NCBI GenBank assembly: GCA_002429595.1
Contig: DJAM01000068.1
Location: 1-44,572, forward strand
Reading direction: 5' to 3'
Length of the DNA: 44,572 nucleotides
DNA from: Coxiellaceae bacterium UBA6002
GTDB lineage: Bacteria > Pseudomonadota > Gammaproteobacteria > UBA6002
The position numbers were made by a program, and so were the translations under genes. The notes under the pieces were generated by a model, which searched no databases, had not been told where the DNA came from, and was given only the letters and a program-made list of their open reading frames with translations. Below, one piece after another: positions 8,160 to 16,336 of the stretch. Within the stretch, counting starts at the first letter, position 1. Each line of letters begins with the position of its first letter.

Positions 8160-9446
8160 ATGAATGAAGTTTTCTTACAGAACTTAGTGCAAGAATGGCA
8201 AGAGCATTTTGGTAACAGTGGCAATGACGAATTTTCAGAAATACGTAGACACCAATTTGATAATTTTGTCCAACAAGGTTTGCCCACCTTAAAGCATGAG
8301 CATTGGAAGTATACGAACTTAACACCACTCAAAGCACAACGTTTTCATTTTGCGTCGCGTCCAACGACTAATAACGATCTTGAACAGTATTTCATTAATG
8401 AAGAACATTATCGCTTAGTATTTATCGATGGTCATTTTGTCGCAGAGTTGTCAGTGATTCCTTCCCAAGCAATAGATTGGGAATGTTCAAATCTAAGTGC
8501 TAGATTCACTGAAACCAAATCTTATTTAGCAAAAACAGCGCATGGTAATGTGTTTGCCTATCTTAATGATGGCTGTCTTAAAGACGGTGCGTTTATCAAA
8601 GTGAAGCAGAATACGATCTTAGATAAGCCAGTGCACTTGTTGTATCTTAATTCTTCTAATTCTAATCAGAGTCTTGCGAGCTTGCGTAATATCATTGTTG
8701 CAGAACCTGGTGCCGATATCACTATTATAGAAGAACACATTAGTCAAAACGATGACGTTTATCTGACGAATACCATGACGCAATTGCATGCCGAACAAGA
8801 TGCGCGCATTCAATATATTAAAATACAGAATCAAAATAGGTCTTCGTATCATTTTGGTAATCTAGAAATTACCCAAAGAAAAAATAGTAAGGTCCATCTG
8901 CATCACATTAACCTCGGAAGCCAGCTGGCACGAGAAGATATTCATTGCCATCTTTCTGGTGTGGAAGCAGCAATTGCGATGCATGGCTTATATTTGCCGT
9001 TCAAGCAACAGCATCATGATGTTCATACTTATGTTTATCACGAAGCAGATCACACGACCAGCGAAGAGTTTTATAAAGGTGTGGTTGCCAATAAGAGTCG
9101 CGCTGTTTTTAATGGTAAAATTGTTGTTAGTAAACACATTAAACAAGCGGTTGCTAATTTGCAGAATAAGAATCTGCTGCTTTCTGCTGAGTGCGATGTT
9201 AATACTAAGCCTGAACTTGAAATCTATTCTGATGATGTGAAATGTCGTCACGGTGCAACGGTTGGTCAGCTAGATAAGGAAATGCTCTTTTATTTGCAAT
9301 CGCGTGGAATTGCTAAAGAACTGGCCTACCAGTTGTTATTGACAGCGTTTATTAACGATACCTTGGTGACGATACCTAATCAGAAAATTGCAGCTGCCAT
9401 AAAAAATATAATCACTAGTTACTGCGAAGAGCATTGTTATGAATGA
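8160..9446 (+). CDS. sufD: Fe-S assembly protein SufD
   Basis: Partner of SufB in the SufBC2D scaffold, needed for iron entry. The protein is 428 aa. It contains the N-terminal helical part with the HEHWKYTNLTPLK motif (about residues 41-53), the beta-helix core, and the C-terminal signature DDVKCRHGATVGQLDKEMLFYLQSRGI, which holds the conserved Cys and His used at the SufB-SufD interface. GGAG lies just upstream of the start. The stop overlaps the sufS start by 8 nt. Confidence 0.97.
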   Translation: MNEVFLQNLVQEWQEHFGNSGNDEFSEIRRHQFDNFVQQGLPTLKHEHWKYTNLTPLKAQRFHFASRPTTNNDLEQYFINEEHYRLVFIDGHFVAELSVIPSQAIDWECSNLSARFTETKSYLAKTAHGNVFAYLNDGCLKDGAFIKVKQNTILDKPVHLLYLNSSNSNQSLASLRNIIVAEPGADITIIEEHISQNDDVYLTNTMTQLHAEQDARIQYIKIQNQNRSSYHFGNLEITQRKNSKVHLHHINLGSQLAREDIHCHLSGVEAAIAMHGLYLPFKQQHHDVHTYVYHEADHTTSEEFYKGVVANKSRAVFNGKIVVSKHIKQAVANLQNKNLLLSAECDVNTKPELEIYSDDVKCRHGATVGQLDKEMLFYLQSRGIAKELAYQLLLTAFINDTLVTIPNQKIAAAIKNIITSYCEEHCYE

Positions 9447-10692
9447 AGTCATTGAAAAGCCAAAGGCAGATGTTAATCTGTCGCAGTTAAAAAATCATTT
9501 TCCAGTACTGCGCCAATATATTAATAATAACCCGTTGGTATATTTGGATAATGCCGCGACGACTCAAAAGCCGAACTTCGTGCTAGATGCAATCATGCAT
9601 TATTATCAGCATGATAATGCTAATATTCACCGCGGAGTGCATACCTTAAGTGTTCGGGCCACAAATAGCTTTGAGAAATCGCGTGAGATAATTAAAGATT
9701 TTATTAATGCTAAACACAGTCATGAAATAATTTTTACCAAAGGCGCGACTGACGGCATCAACATGATCGCCGCGCTTTTTGGGCGCTCTCAACTGAAAAA
9801 AGGCGATGAAATAATCTTAAGCGAATTGGAACATCACTCTAATATCGTGCCGTGGCAAATGGTTCGTGATCAAATCGGCATTGAAATTAAAATCATTCCA
9901 GTAATGGACAGTGGTGAACTTGATTTGGATGCCTACCAGAAGCTTTTTACTAAAAACACAAAGATGGTATCTATTAGCCACGCGTCTAATGCAATAGGAA
10001 CCATTAATCCAATAAGAAAAATGATTGTTCTGGCACATGAACATAATGTTCCTGTCATGATTGACGGTGCTCAAGCTGTACCGCACCTAACTGTAGATGT
10101 ACAAGAATTAGATTGCGATTTTTACGTATTTTCCAGCCATAAAATGTATGGACCTACTGGTGTTGGCGTTTTATACGCTAAGAGTCATTGGTTAGAACAA
10201 TTGCCTCCTTACCAAGGTGGCGGTGATATGATTACCCAGGTCACATTTGAGAAAAGTATCTATAATAAATTGCCTCATAAATTTGAAGCGGGAACGCCTA
10301 ATATCGCTGATGTAATCGGTCTGGCAAGTGCCATCTCTTTTTTACAAGAAATCGGAATGGCAACGATACAATCCCACGAAGAAAAATTGTTGGCGGTGGC
10401 AACTGAACACTTAAGTAAAATTCCAGGATTAAAAATTATTGGGACTGCCACACATAAAGCTCCCGTTCTATCATTCACTTTAAAAGATATACATCCACAT
10501 GATATTGGCACGGTTTTAGATCATGAAGGCGTTGCGATCAGAGCAGGTCATCATTGCGCGATGCCTTTGATGGATCGTTTTAAAGTGCCTGCAACAGCTC
10601 GGGCTTCTTTTGCGTTATATAACACGGTTGATGATGTTGAAGCACTTAATGAGGCATTACTTAAATTAATAAGGTTGTTTGATAATGTCTGA
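9439..10692 (+). CDS. sufS: Cysteine desulfurase SufS
   Basis: PLP enzyme that removes sulfur from cysteine and passes it as persulfide to SufU. In the 417-aa protein the PLP lysine is K235 in SSHKMYGPTGVG, the PLP aspartate/glutamine motif is MIDGAQAVPH at 207-216, and the active cysteine is C373 in RAGHHCAMPLM. This is the group II (SufS/CsdA) arrangement. It overlaps sufD by 8 nt and the sufU start by 8 nt, which suggests translational coupling. Confidence 0.98.
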   Translation: MNEVIEKPKADVNLSQLKNHFPVLRQYINNNPLVYLDNAATTQKPNFVLDAIMHYYQHDNANIHRGVHTLSVRATNSFEKSREIIKDFINAKHSHEIIFTKGATDGINMIAALFGRSQLKKGDEIILSELEHHSNIVPWQMVRDQIGIEIKIIPVMDSGELDLDAYQKLFTKNTKMVSISHASNAIGTINPIRKMIVLAHEHNVPVMIDGAQAVPHLTVDVQELDCDFYVFSSHKMYGPTGVGVLYAKSHWLEQLPPYQGGGDMITQVTFEKSIYNKLPHKFEAGTPNIADVIGLASAISFLQEIGMATIQSHEEKLLAVATEHLSKIPGLKIIGTATHKAPVLSFTLKDIHPHDIGTVLDHEGVAIRAGHHCAMPLMDRFKVPATARASFALYNTVDDVEALNEALLKLIRLFDNV

Positions 10693-11131
10693 TCTTCGTG
10701 AGCTATATCAATCATTAATTTTGGATCATGGTCGAAAGCCAAGAAATTATAAACAGTTGCCGCAAGCAAGCCATTGCAAAGAAGGTTTCAATCCATTATG
10801 TGGTGACCGTTTATCTTTATATATCAACTTAGAAGGCGAGAAGATTGTTGATATTGGTTTTAATGGTTCTGGCTGTGCGATTTCAATGGCTTCCACTTCT
10901 TTAATGACTGAAGCCGTGAAGCAAAAATCCGTTGCAGATGCTAAGCAACTTTTTCAAGCATTTCGTCAAATGGTGACGCTAGATGAAGAACAAGATTTAG
11001 CGGCACTAGGAAAATTAGCAGTGTTGAAAGGGGTGCTAGAATTCCCGGCTAGAGTTAAGTGCGCGACACTTGCATGGCACACTTTAATCGCAGCGTTAGA
11101 AAACAATCCTGAAGCAGTATCAACCGAATAA
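10685..11131 (+). CDS. sufU: SufU-type sulfur acceptor
   Basis: IscU-like, zinc-containing sulfurtransferase partner of SufS. From the ATG at 10685 the protein is 148 aa. Metal-site residues are C39-G-D41, C64 (GSGCAISMAS) and C126 (VKCATLAWHT). The insertion between C64 and C126 is typical of SufU rather than IscU. A TTG 6 nt upstream is in frame, but the ATG has AAGG at 10671-10674 and gives the usual MSDLRELY start. The operon uses SufU in the place where enterobacteria have SufE. Confidence 0.94.
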   Translation: MSDLRELYQSLILDHGRKPRNYKQLPQASHCKEGFNPLCGDRLSLYINLEGEKIVDIGFNGSGCAISMASTSLMTEAVKQKSVADAKQLFQAFRQMVTLDEEQDLAALGKLAVLKGVLEFPARVKCATLAWHTLIAALENNPEAVSTE

Positions 11132-11142
11132 TCGAGGTAATC

Positions 11143-11484
11143 ATGGAGTCAAATGTTATTAGTTTTACACCCGGTGGACTAGCTCATATTCGAAATTCCA
11201 TTGCCGCTGAAAAAGCAAGTGCATTTCGCTTGGCTGTTAAGAAAACGGGTTGTTCAGGCTATGCCTATCGTCCTGAGATAATCAAAGAAGTAAATGAAGA
11301 TGATCTTAAATTCAACATTGAAGATGTGACGGTTTGTATTGACAGAAATTCTGCTCCGTATTTACAAGGAACTGTCATCGACTTTGTTGACCAAGGTTTG
11401 GGCCAAACTAAAATGATTTTTCATAATCCGAATGCTGCAAATTTATGCGGTTGCGGCGAAAGTTTTAATCTTCCAGATGAATAA
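11143..11484 (+). CDS. A-type Fe-S carrier (SufA/IscA family)
   Basis: Carries newly formed Fe-S clusters to target proteins. The 113-aa HesB/IscA domain has the three invariant cysteines: C37 (GCSGY) and the C-terminal pair C102/C104 (LCGCGESF). A good GAGG lies upstream of the ATG. Its position after sufU makes SufA the likely role, but sequence alone does not separate SufA from IscA. Confidence 0.94.
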   Translation: MESNVISFTPGGLAHIRNSIAAEKASAFRLAVKKTGCSGYAYRPEIIKEVNEDDLKFNIEDVTVCIDRNSAPYLQGTVIDFVDQGLGQTKMIFHNPNAANLCGCGESFNLPDE

Positions 11485-11489
11485 GTGTA

Positions 11490-12032
11490 ATGACCGATAA
11501 CGAAATTATTTTTTTAAAACGTGATGTAAATGCTTTATTGATTCCTTCTGGTGCCAGAATTTACTTACAAGAAGGCACCGAAGTCACCATCACCCAATCA
11601 CTAGGCGGATCCTATACCGTAAATATTTACGGTAATTTAGCGCGCATTGATAATAAAGACGCAGATGCCCTAGGCAAACCAGTGCAATTGCAAATGAGCG
11701 AAGAAGAACTCGAAAATTGCACGATAGAAGAACTAGCTTGGTCTCAAATGAAAAGTTGCTACGATCCAGAAATACCAGTGAATATTGTAGATTTAGGTTT
11801 GGTATATGAATGTGAAATCAATGAAGTTAATGAGCAGTATAATATCCTAATCAAGATGACCCTCACCGCTCCAGGATGTGGCATGGGCCCAACCATCGCT
11901 GCCGAAGTCAAAAGCAAAATCCAAGCGCTACCAAAAGTATCAGAAGTAGAAGTAGAAATCGTATTTGATCCACCCTGGAATCATACAATGATGTCTGATG
12001 CAGCGAAATTGGAACTTGGAATGTTTTATTGA
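11490..12032 (+). CDS. sufT: SufT (MIP18/DUF59 family) Fe-S maturation protein
   Basis: Assists maturation of Fe-S proteins. In the 180-aa protein the DUF59/MIP18 domain is at about 80-175, with DPEIPVNIVDLGLVYE (92-107) and TAPGCGMGP, whose cysteine C130 is the conserved one. The N-terminal 75 residues are the extra domain seen in SufT-type proteins. It starts 5 nt after the previous gene and is the last gene of the operon. Only 29 nt separate its stop from the convergent RES gene, and no clear terminator is visible. Confidence 0.92.
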   Translation: MTDNEIIFLKRDVNALLIPSGARIYLQEGTEVTITQSLGGSYTVNIYGNLARIDNKDADALGKPVQLQMSEEELENCTIEELAWSQMKSCYDPEIPVNIVDLGLVYECEINEVNEQYNILIKMTLTAPGCGMGPTIAAEVKSKIQALPKVSEVEVEIVFDPPWNHTMMSDAAKLELGMFY

Positions 12033-12061
12033 ATACAGATTTTTTTTGTACTAAAGGTTAT

Positions 12062-12727
12062 CTACTCTATTCCTAAAGTAGAAATAATTGGCTCTTCATG
12101 GTCATCCCAGTTAATTCTGAAGTGCTTACCTTGGCGCACATTAAGAACCTTTTTAGGTTTAAAACAGGCTATACAAGATCCGCCATTATCTCTGACGCTG
12201 TTATATATAATGCCTGCAGCACCTTTAAGACGATGCTCTTGCGCGAATTTTTGCGATTCCGTATAGCTATCATCAGCATAAATTCCTAAGACTTTCCAGT
12301 TATCAGCCCGAGCATCAATAAAGTGATCTTTAAAGTCTGATAAATATTGCCGTAGTTCTATTGGGGTAAATTGTTTAACTTCTTGAAGCTCTTTTTTTAT
12401 GTGAAACGTTAGTTCTTTAAAAGCAGTTTCTAGTTTAAAAGATGCATACCATGCTCCAAGAGAGCTATCGTTAAAACGACCCCCAAAAGGTCTCGGATAA
12501 CAGTATGCAGCCATGATCACTGTTGCATTGGGTACACCAACTACCCAGTCCTCTTTGGGTAAGAAAAAAATATTTCCGAATTGTGAAGCCAAGCGATCAT
12601 TAGTCAAATTCTCTAACTCTGTTATCGCTTCAAGGTCATCAGGTTCGGAGATGGTATCTAAAATTCCGGTGGGCGGAAAACAAGAGCGTACAAGACGGTG
12701 GGCAGCTTTAATAGTTGTTAACTCCAA
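12062..12727 (-). CDS. RES-domain toxin
   Basis: Toxin half of a type II toxin-antitoxin pair; studied RES toxins deplete NAD+. The 221-aa protein contains the family signature GGRFNDSSLGAWYASFKLETAFKE split around R84 (in GGRFND), Y94 and E100/E105, which form the ADP-ribosyltransferase-like pocket. The start is a TTG at 12727: a TAG stop lies just upstream in frame, and a strong GGAGG sits 5 nt before the TTG. The start overlaps the antitoxin gene by 10 nt, so toxin translation is probably coupled to antitoxin translation. Toxicity has not been tested. Confidence 0.9.
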   Translation of the reverse strand: MELTTIKAAHRLVRSCFPPTGILDTISEPDDLEAITELENLTNDRLASQFGNIFFLPKEDWVVGVPNATVIMAAYCYPRPFGGRFNDSSLGAWYASFKLETAFKELTFHIKKELQEVKQFTPIELRQYLSDFKDHFIDARADNWKVLGIYADDSYTESQKFAQEHRLKGAAGIIYNSVRDNGGSCIACFKPKKVLNVRQGKHFRINWDDHEEPIISTLGIE

Positions 12728-13161
12728 GTGCCCCTCCTAGCGTCAAGCAACCTTCTAACTCGAAACAAATTATCAATACTACCACTGGCCATATAATCAA
12801 TTGCCGGCTTACCTTGGAATAATGGATTAGAGTTTGGCATCTTAACCCACGCATCTGCAAAATTTTCTTCAGGGTAAAGAATATGTAGTGCTTTATAGAT
12901 ACCAATAATGAGTGAGAAACGAGTTAGAGTATCAAAATTGAATGTGGGGATCTTTTTTTCTTCCCAATTCATATAAGTTTGTCGATTAGGAAAACCTAGT
13001 AAGCCTAATTTTTGGCCGCGTGATAAGTTCCAGCGATCAGCTATTTTTTGAAAGGCTCTAAAGCCAGGTCCAGACAGCTTGCGCCTTACTGAAGGACTTT
13101 TGCTATTTGAAAGATCAAATTTTCTGTTAGTGGCCTGTTGTTTGGAAGAATTGTTGGACAT
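12718..13161 (-). CDS. Xre/MbcA/ParS-type antitoxin
   Basis: Antitoxin partner of the RES toxin; it binds the toxin and normally represses its own promoter. The 147-aa protein has a central helix-turn-helix-like part (RWNLSRGQKLGLLGFPNRQTY, about 43-63, followed by a Trp) and the C-terminal toxin-binding DUF2384 part (NPLFQGKPAIDYMASGSID...VRRLLDARRG, about 109-144). The first 35 residues are polar and likely flexible. The ATG has GAGGAG upstream. It is the first gene of the pair, the usual order for RES-Xre systems. Confidence 0.9.
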   Translation of the reverse strand: MSNNSSKQQATNRKFDLSNSKSPSVRRKLSGPGFRAFQKIADRWNLSRGQKLGLLGFPNRQTYMNWEEKKIPTFNFDTLTRFSLIIGIYKALHILYPEENFADAWVKMPNSNPLFQGKPAIDYMASGSIDNLFRVRRLLDARRGTWS

Positions 13162-13181
13162 GGTCTTCTCCTCTTTTTAGG

Positions 13182-13216
13182 AGAATAGTAAATATTTGAC
13201 AAGTTGTCAAATATTT
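13182..13216 (-). promoter_or_regulatory. RES-Xre promoter with 27-bp palindromic operator
   Basis: On the minus strand TTGACA (13210-13205) and TATTCT (13187-13182) are spaced by exactly 17 nt. A perfect palindrome spans 13190-13216, with 13-bp arms around a single central base and the half-site aaatatttgacaa. It covers the -35 box and the spacer. A further partial half-site (atttgaca) continues to 13220. This is the expected arrangement for autorepression by the Xre antitoxin. Confidence 0.75.
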
Positions 13217-13236
13217 GACATTAGGTGGCCTTGTCT

Positions 13237-16218
13237 TTAGTTTTGAATTAAGAGCAGCCGCGACTCAATAACTTCTTCATTGCCCTGAGCAAAGGCGAAA
13301 TCCATTAGGCGTTCGATTGCCGTTTTTTTATCAAAATAGTCGGTGCTTAAATAAAGAACGTTTTGATCGTAGTCTACTTCTATCTCTACATATTCATCGC
13401 CCAACATGTTAATTAAAAAATGCTTTAATTTTTTTAGTATCGAAATTGGGTCTGCATCTAGGGTTTTGGTCTTCTCCAATGAAAGTGTTGTGATTTTATT
13501 ACTATAACTGTAAACAATTTTGTAGCTTGAGATAATGTCTTTAATGATACATTCCAATCGAGATCGATGGAAAAAACCGTTTCGAAGCTCAGCAATAGAT
13601 TTATGATGAATGTGCATAGCGCGCTTGATGAAGTTGGCTAGCAGTTTTGCAAGAACATAATGAGAGTTTTTAAAATTGGGCTTGTTAAAGATCAATTTTT
13701 TAGTGTAATGCAGGTAAGTAAACCAAATTGTTTTGATCTCTTCTACAAGCTTCTTAGGCAATCGAAAAATTAAACGATTATCATTGCAAACATTTTCGGC
13801 TGCTTGCAACACATTACCTTCTGTTAGTTGTGGTTGTAAGTGCTCACAAAAAGTGCCCCATAGCAATACTGCAAAAGTAAAGGAATGATGAAACGATTTA
13901 CCATGTCTAACGCGAGAATCTAACGAGCTCAAGGCGCGTTGCACCATCGCAGAATGCTTGAAATTTAAGTCTTCACCTTCTGGTAAGTTCAAGAAATATT
14001 TTGCCAATTCATACCTAGATAAAAATTGCCATGTGGCACAACCAAAGCCATTGAAAAATAAATTGCATATTTCACGAAAGCAACGATCTCTATTGACTGT
14101 ACTAAGTCGTTCAATATGTTGGCGCATTGCGCCGATAATATCTTGACTATAAATAAGGTCTGGATGATTTACAGAACGTTTGATGATTGAGCGTAGCACT
14201 CGAAATATGAGCACTGGTTCTTTGCTGAAAGTGATATTTGGAGGTGAGATGGTGACGAGTCGATGGTTTTGAATATCACTAACGCCGTTGAAGAAATCTA
14301 TAACAGTCTTTTTCTCGGGGTCATAATACAATGCACAATCAGTCGTATCTCGCTTGAAGGCATCCTCGTGAAAAAGTTTTGAGTTATCTTCTTTTGCATA
14401 AATCTCATTGCTAGGTGTTCTTGAGACTTTCAAGCAAGAAATCTCTAAGATCATTTTTTGGTGTTCTATATATAACACCGGGTGTCTTTGTCCGCGAATT
14501 TCCGCATTAGGATAATGACTTTTGATCCGATCTAAAATTTTGTAGAGCAGACCATTGTCTGTTAATTTTAAAGTTCGATCATATATGATGGCATCAATAT
14601 CTTTCGCTTTTTTTTCTTGAAGAGCATCGCGTACATAGCCACCGACCACTTGTAGTCCAATATTTTCTTGTGAAAATAATCGAGTAATATGATGAACAAA
14701 TTCGGGAAGAGGAATATCCATGCTAATAATCGAAGGCTCAGGTTTTGTTGCAGAACCAGCGCATTCTTTGGGAGTTGATTCTTCATCCGAAGATATTTCA
14801 TTTTCGGATGGGCTGTCAGAATTGCTTTGAGTATCTGAATGATCGCCTCCCTCATTATGATTTCTTCTATTCCTTGCAATCCTTTTTTGTTTTTTGGTCG
14901 CTTTTATGACATTAAATTTTTCATCAATACGAGCAGCTTCAAAATCCATTGCGCGTAAAGCGCAGACTATGCCATTAATAGTGTTTAATATTGTCTCATC
15001 AATAGTTTTGGGTGTTCCCTCAATAGTTTGGTGAAGCTCGATTAACTTAAGCTGATTATCAAGTACCGTTTTTTTAAGTTGTAAAAGATTGTAATAGAGT
15101 TGCCAATTTCGTTCTTTCGTGTTTTTAAGTGTAAAATCTATAATGTTGACGCTGAGTGTTAAGGATCTTGCTAAGACATCCAGTAAATTTTCTAAGAGGT
15201 ATTTTGTTTGTAGAATTTTGGAGAAATCAAAGCGTAGGGTATTAAAGCTTTTAAGAGCCTTTTCAAGTTTTTCAAAGAATTCTAACCAGTTAAAGCTATT
15301 GAATAGCCTTAACACTTCGTTGTAAACGGCACTGTAGTTCTTTACATCTAGGACGCAGTTAACTTTAGAGGCTTCTGAAGGTTTTTCTTGAAAACAGGTT
15401 ATTTTTGCACCTAAAGATTTTACGTACCTGAACAATTTTGTTGCATAAGCGAAATAGCGATACCATTCGTCATCCATTGTTGCTATTTGGAATTCAGCTA
15501 AAAGATTTAAAATTATTTTTTCATGTTGATCTTTGGGTCTAGCTTCTAATTGAAAAGCTGCAAATTTGTCATAAACATTTTCTTGGTATTCAACCATGAA
15601 CATATAAATTTCGCACTGAAGCTTTAAGGGAATACATTTCATTCTGCTGATAAAATCACGAAAAAACAAATAAGATAGTGTAAGACTTGCTAGCTCATCT
15701 CGACCATTGATGAATAGTTTAAGAGAAAGTATCTCCTTTAATATTGTTACTATTAAAGTTCCGATATAGCGCTCTGATTTTATATTTTCATGTATAAGTG
15801 GATAGAGTTGGTGATAACTGTCTCTGAGCAACTTGTTAACATCTGGCCAGCATTCTTCAATCGTGCCATCAGCTAGTAAATGTATAAAACAATTATTCGC
15901 TTGAAAAATAAATCCGTAATGCAGAAGTATTTGAAAAAGATAACTCTGAGCTAAACTTTCACTAATTAAATTTGGGACCACGCCTGGTCTTAGTACGGCA
16001 TCACGGGTTAATTCTTCAATTCCTTTAACCTCTAACAGCAAAATGTATATTTTTGCTCTTAGGTCTTTCAAGGCCTTTAATTGTGCTTCAGTCAACTCGG
16101 ATGAGGAGAGAGCCAGTAATATTCTGACTAATTGAGTCGCAAAATTCGTGGCATCTCTTGCTACGTTATCGTAATGTGGTTGTATGGTGCTCTGTAGCTC
16201 TGCTGGTGGTTTGTACAT
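13237..16218 (-). CDS. Large protein with poly(A)-polymerase/CCA-type nucleotidyltransferase core
   Basis: A 993-aa protein in two parts. Residues 1-440 are helical and match no family I recognise. Residues about 440-498 form a low-complexity linker, first basic (KKQKRIARNRR) and then Ser/Asp/Glu-rich. From about 500 a class II nucleotidyltransferase core follows: VVGGYVRDAL with the GG-x-x-RD motif at 526-531, catalytic D540 and D542 (KDIDA), E592 (LEISCLKVSR), and EDAFKRDTTDCALYYD at 618-633, the counterpart of RRDFTINALYYD in PcnB. The helical region after it (GVSDIQNHRL, EPVLIFRVLRSI) also follows PcnB. Bacterial PcnB and CCA enzymes are about 400-500 aa, so this is far larger. Activity could be RNA 3'-tailing; an effector role is conceivable but unproven. 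The start has AAGAG 7 nt upstream. Confidence 0.85.
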   Translation of the reverse strand: MYKPPAELQSTIQPHYDNVARDATNFATQLVRILLALSSSELTEAQLKALKDLRAKIYILLLEVKGIEELTRDAVLRPGVVPNLISESLAQSYLFQILLHYGFIFQANNCFIHLLADGTIEECWPDVNKLLRDSYHQLYPLIHENIKSERYIGTLIVTILKEILSLKLFINGRDELASLTLSYLFFRDFISRMKCIPLKLQCEIYMFMVEYQENVYDKFAAFQLEARPKDQHEKIILNLLAEFQIATMDDEWYRYFAYATKLFRYVKSLGAKITCFQEKPSEASKVNCVLDVKNYSAVYNEVLRLFNSFNWLEFFEKLEKALKSFNTLRFDFSKILQTKYLLENLLDVLARSLTLSVNIIDFTLKNTKERNWQLYYNLLQLKKTVLDNQLKLIELHQTIEGTPKTIDETILNTINGIVCALRAMDFEAARIDEKFNVIKATKKQKRIARNRRNHNEGGDHSDTQSNSDSPSENEISSDEESTPKECAGSATKPEPSIISMDIPLPEFVHHITRLFSQENIGLQVVGGYVRDALQEKKAKDIDAIIYDRTLKLTDNGLLYKILDRIKSHYPNAEIRGQRHPVLYIEHQKMILEISCLKVSRTPSNEIYAKEDNSKLFHEDAFKRDTTDCALYYDPEKKTVIDFFNGVSDIQNHRLVTISPPNITFSKEPVLIFRVLRSIIKRSVNHPDLIYSQDIIGAMRQHIERLSTVNRDRCFREICNLFFNGFGCATWQFLSRYELAKYFLNLPEGEDLNFKHSAMVQRALSSLDSRVRHGKSFHHSFTFAVLLWGTFCEHLQPQLTEGNVLQAAENVCNDNRLIFRLPKKLVEEIKTIWFTYLHYTKKLIFNKPNFKNSHYVLAKLLANFIKRAMHIHHKSIAELRNGFFHRSRLECIIKDIISSYKIVYSYSNKITTLSLEKTKTLDADPISILKKLKHFLINMLGDEYVEIEVDYDQNVLYLSTDYFDKKTAIERLMDFAFAQGNEEVIESRLLLIQN

Positions 16219-16336
16219 TGTTTACTCTTTATAATTTCTGTATTCTAGCTACGTCTTCTATAAAATAGTGAATTTTATATAAAAATGCGACAAAAAGCAT
16301 TAAACTATTTCATTTTAATGAGTATTGAGAGATTTC

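Noticed and set aside
8063..8332. Minus-strand frames of 77-89 aa at the sufC/sufD junction
   Set aside because: They are antisense to two well-conserved genes, with no supporting start site or homology.
14568..14879. 103-aa open frame within the 993-aa gene, same strand
   Set aside because: It lies in another frame over the low-complexity linker and start of the catalytic domain, with no sign of independent translation.
16219..16336. Operator from the aatgc/gcatt inverted pair upstream of rimO
   Set aside because: The 5-bp arms in an A/T-rich region are too short to distinguish from chance.
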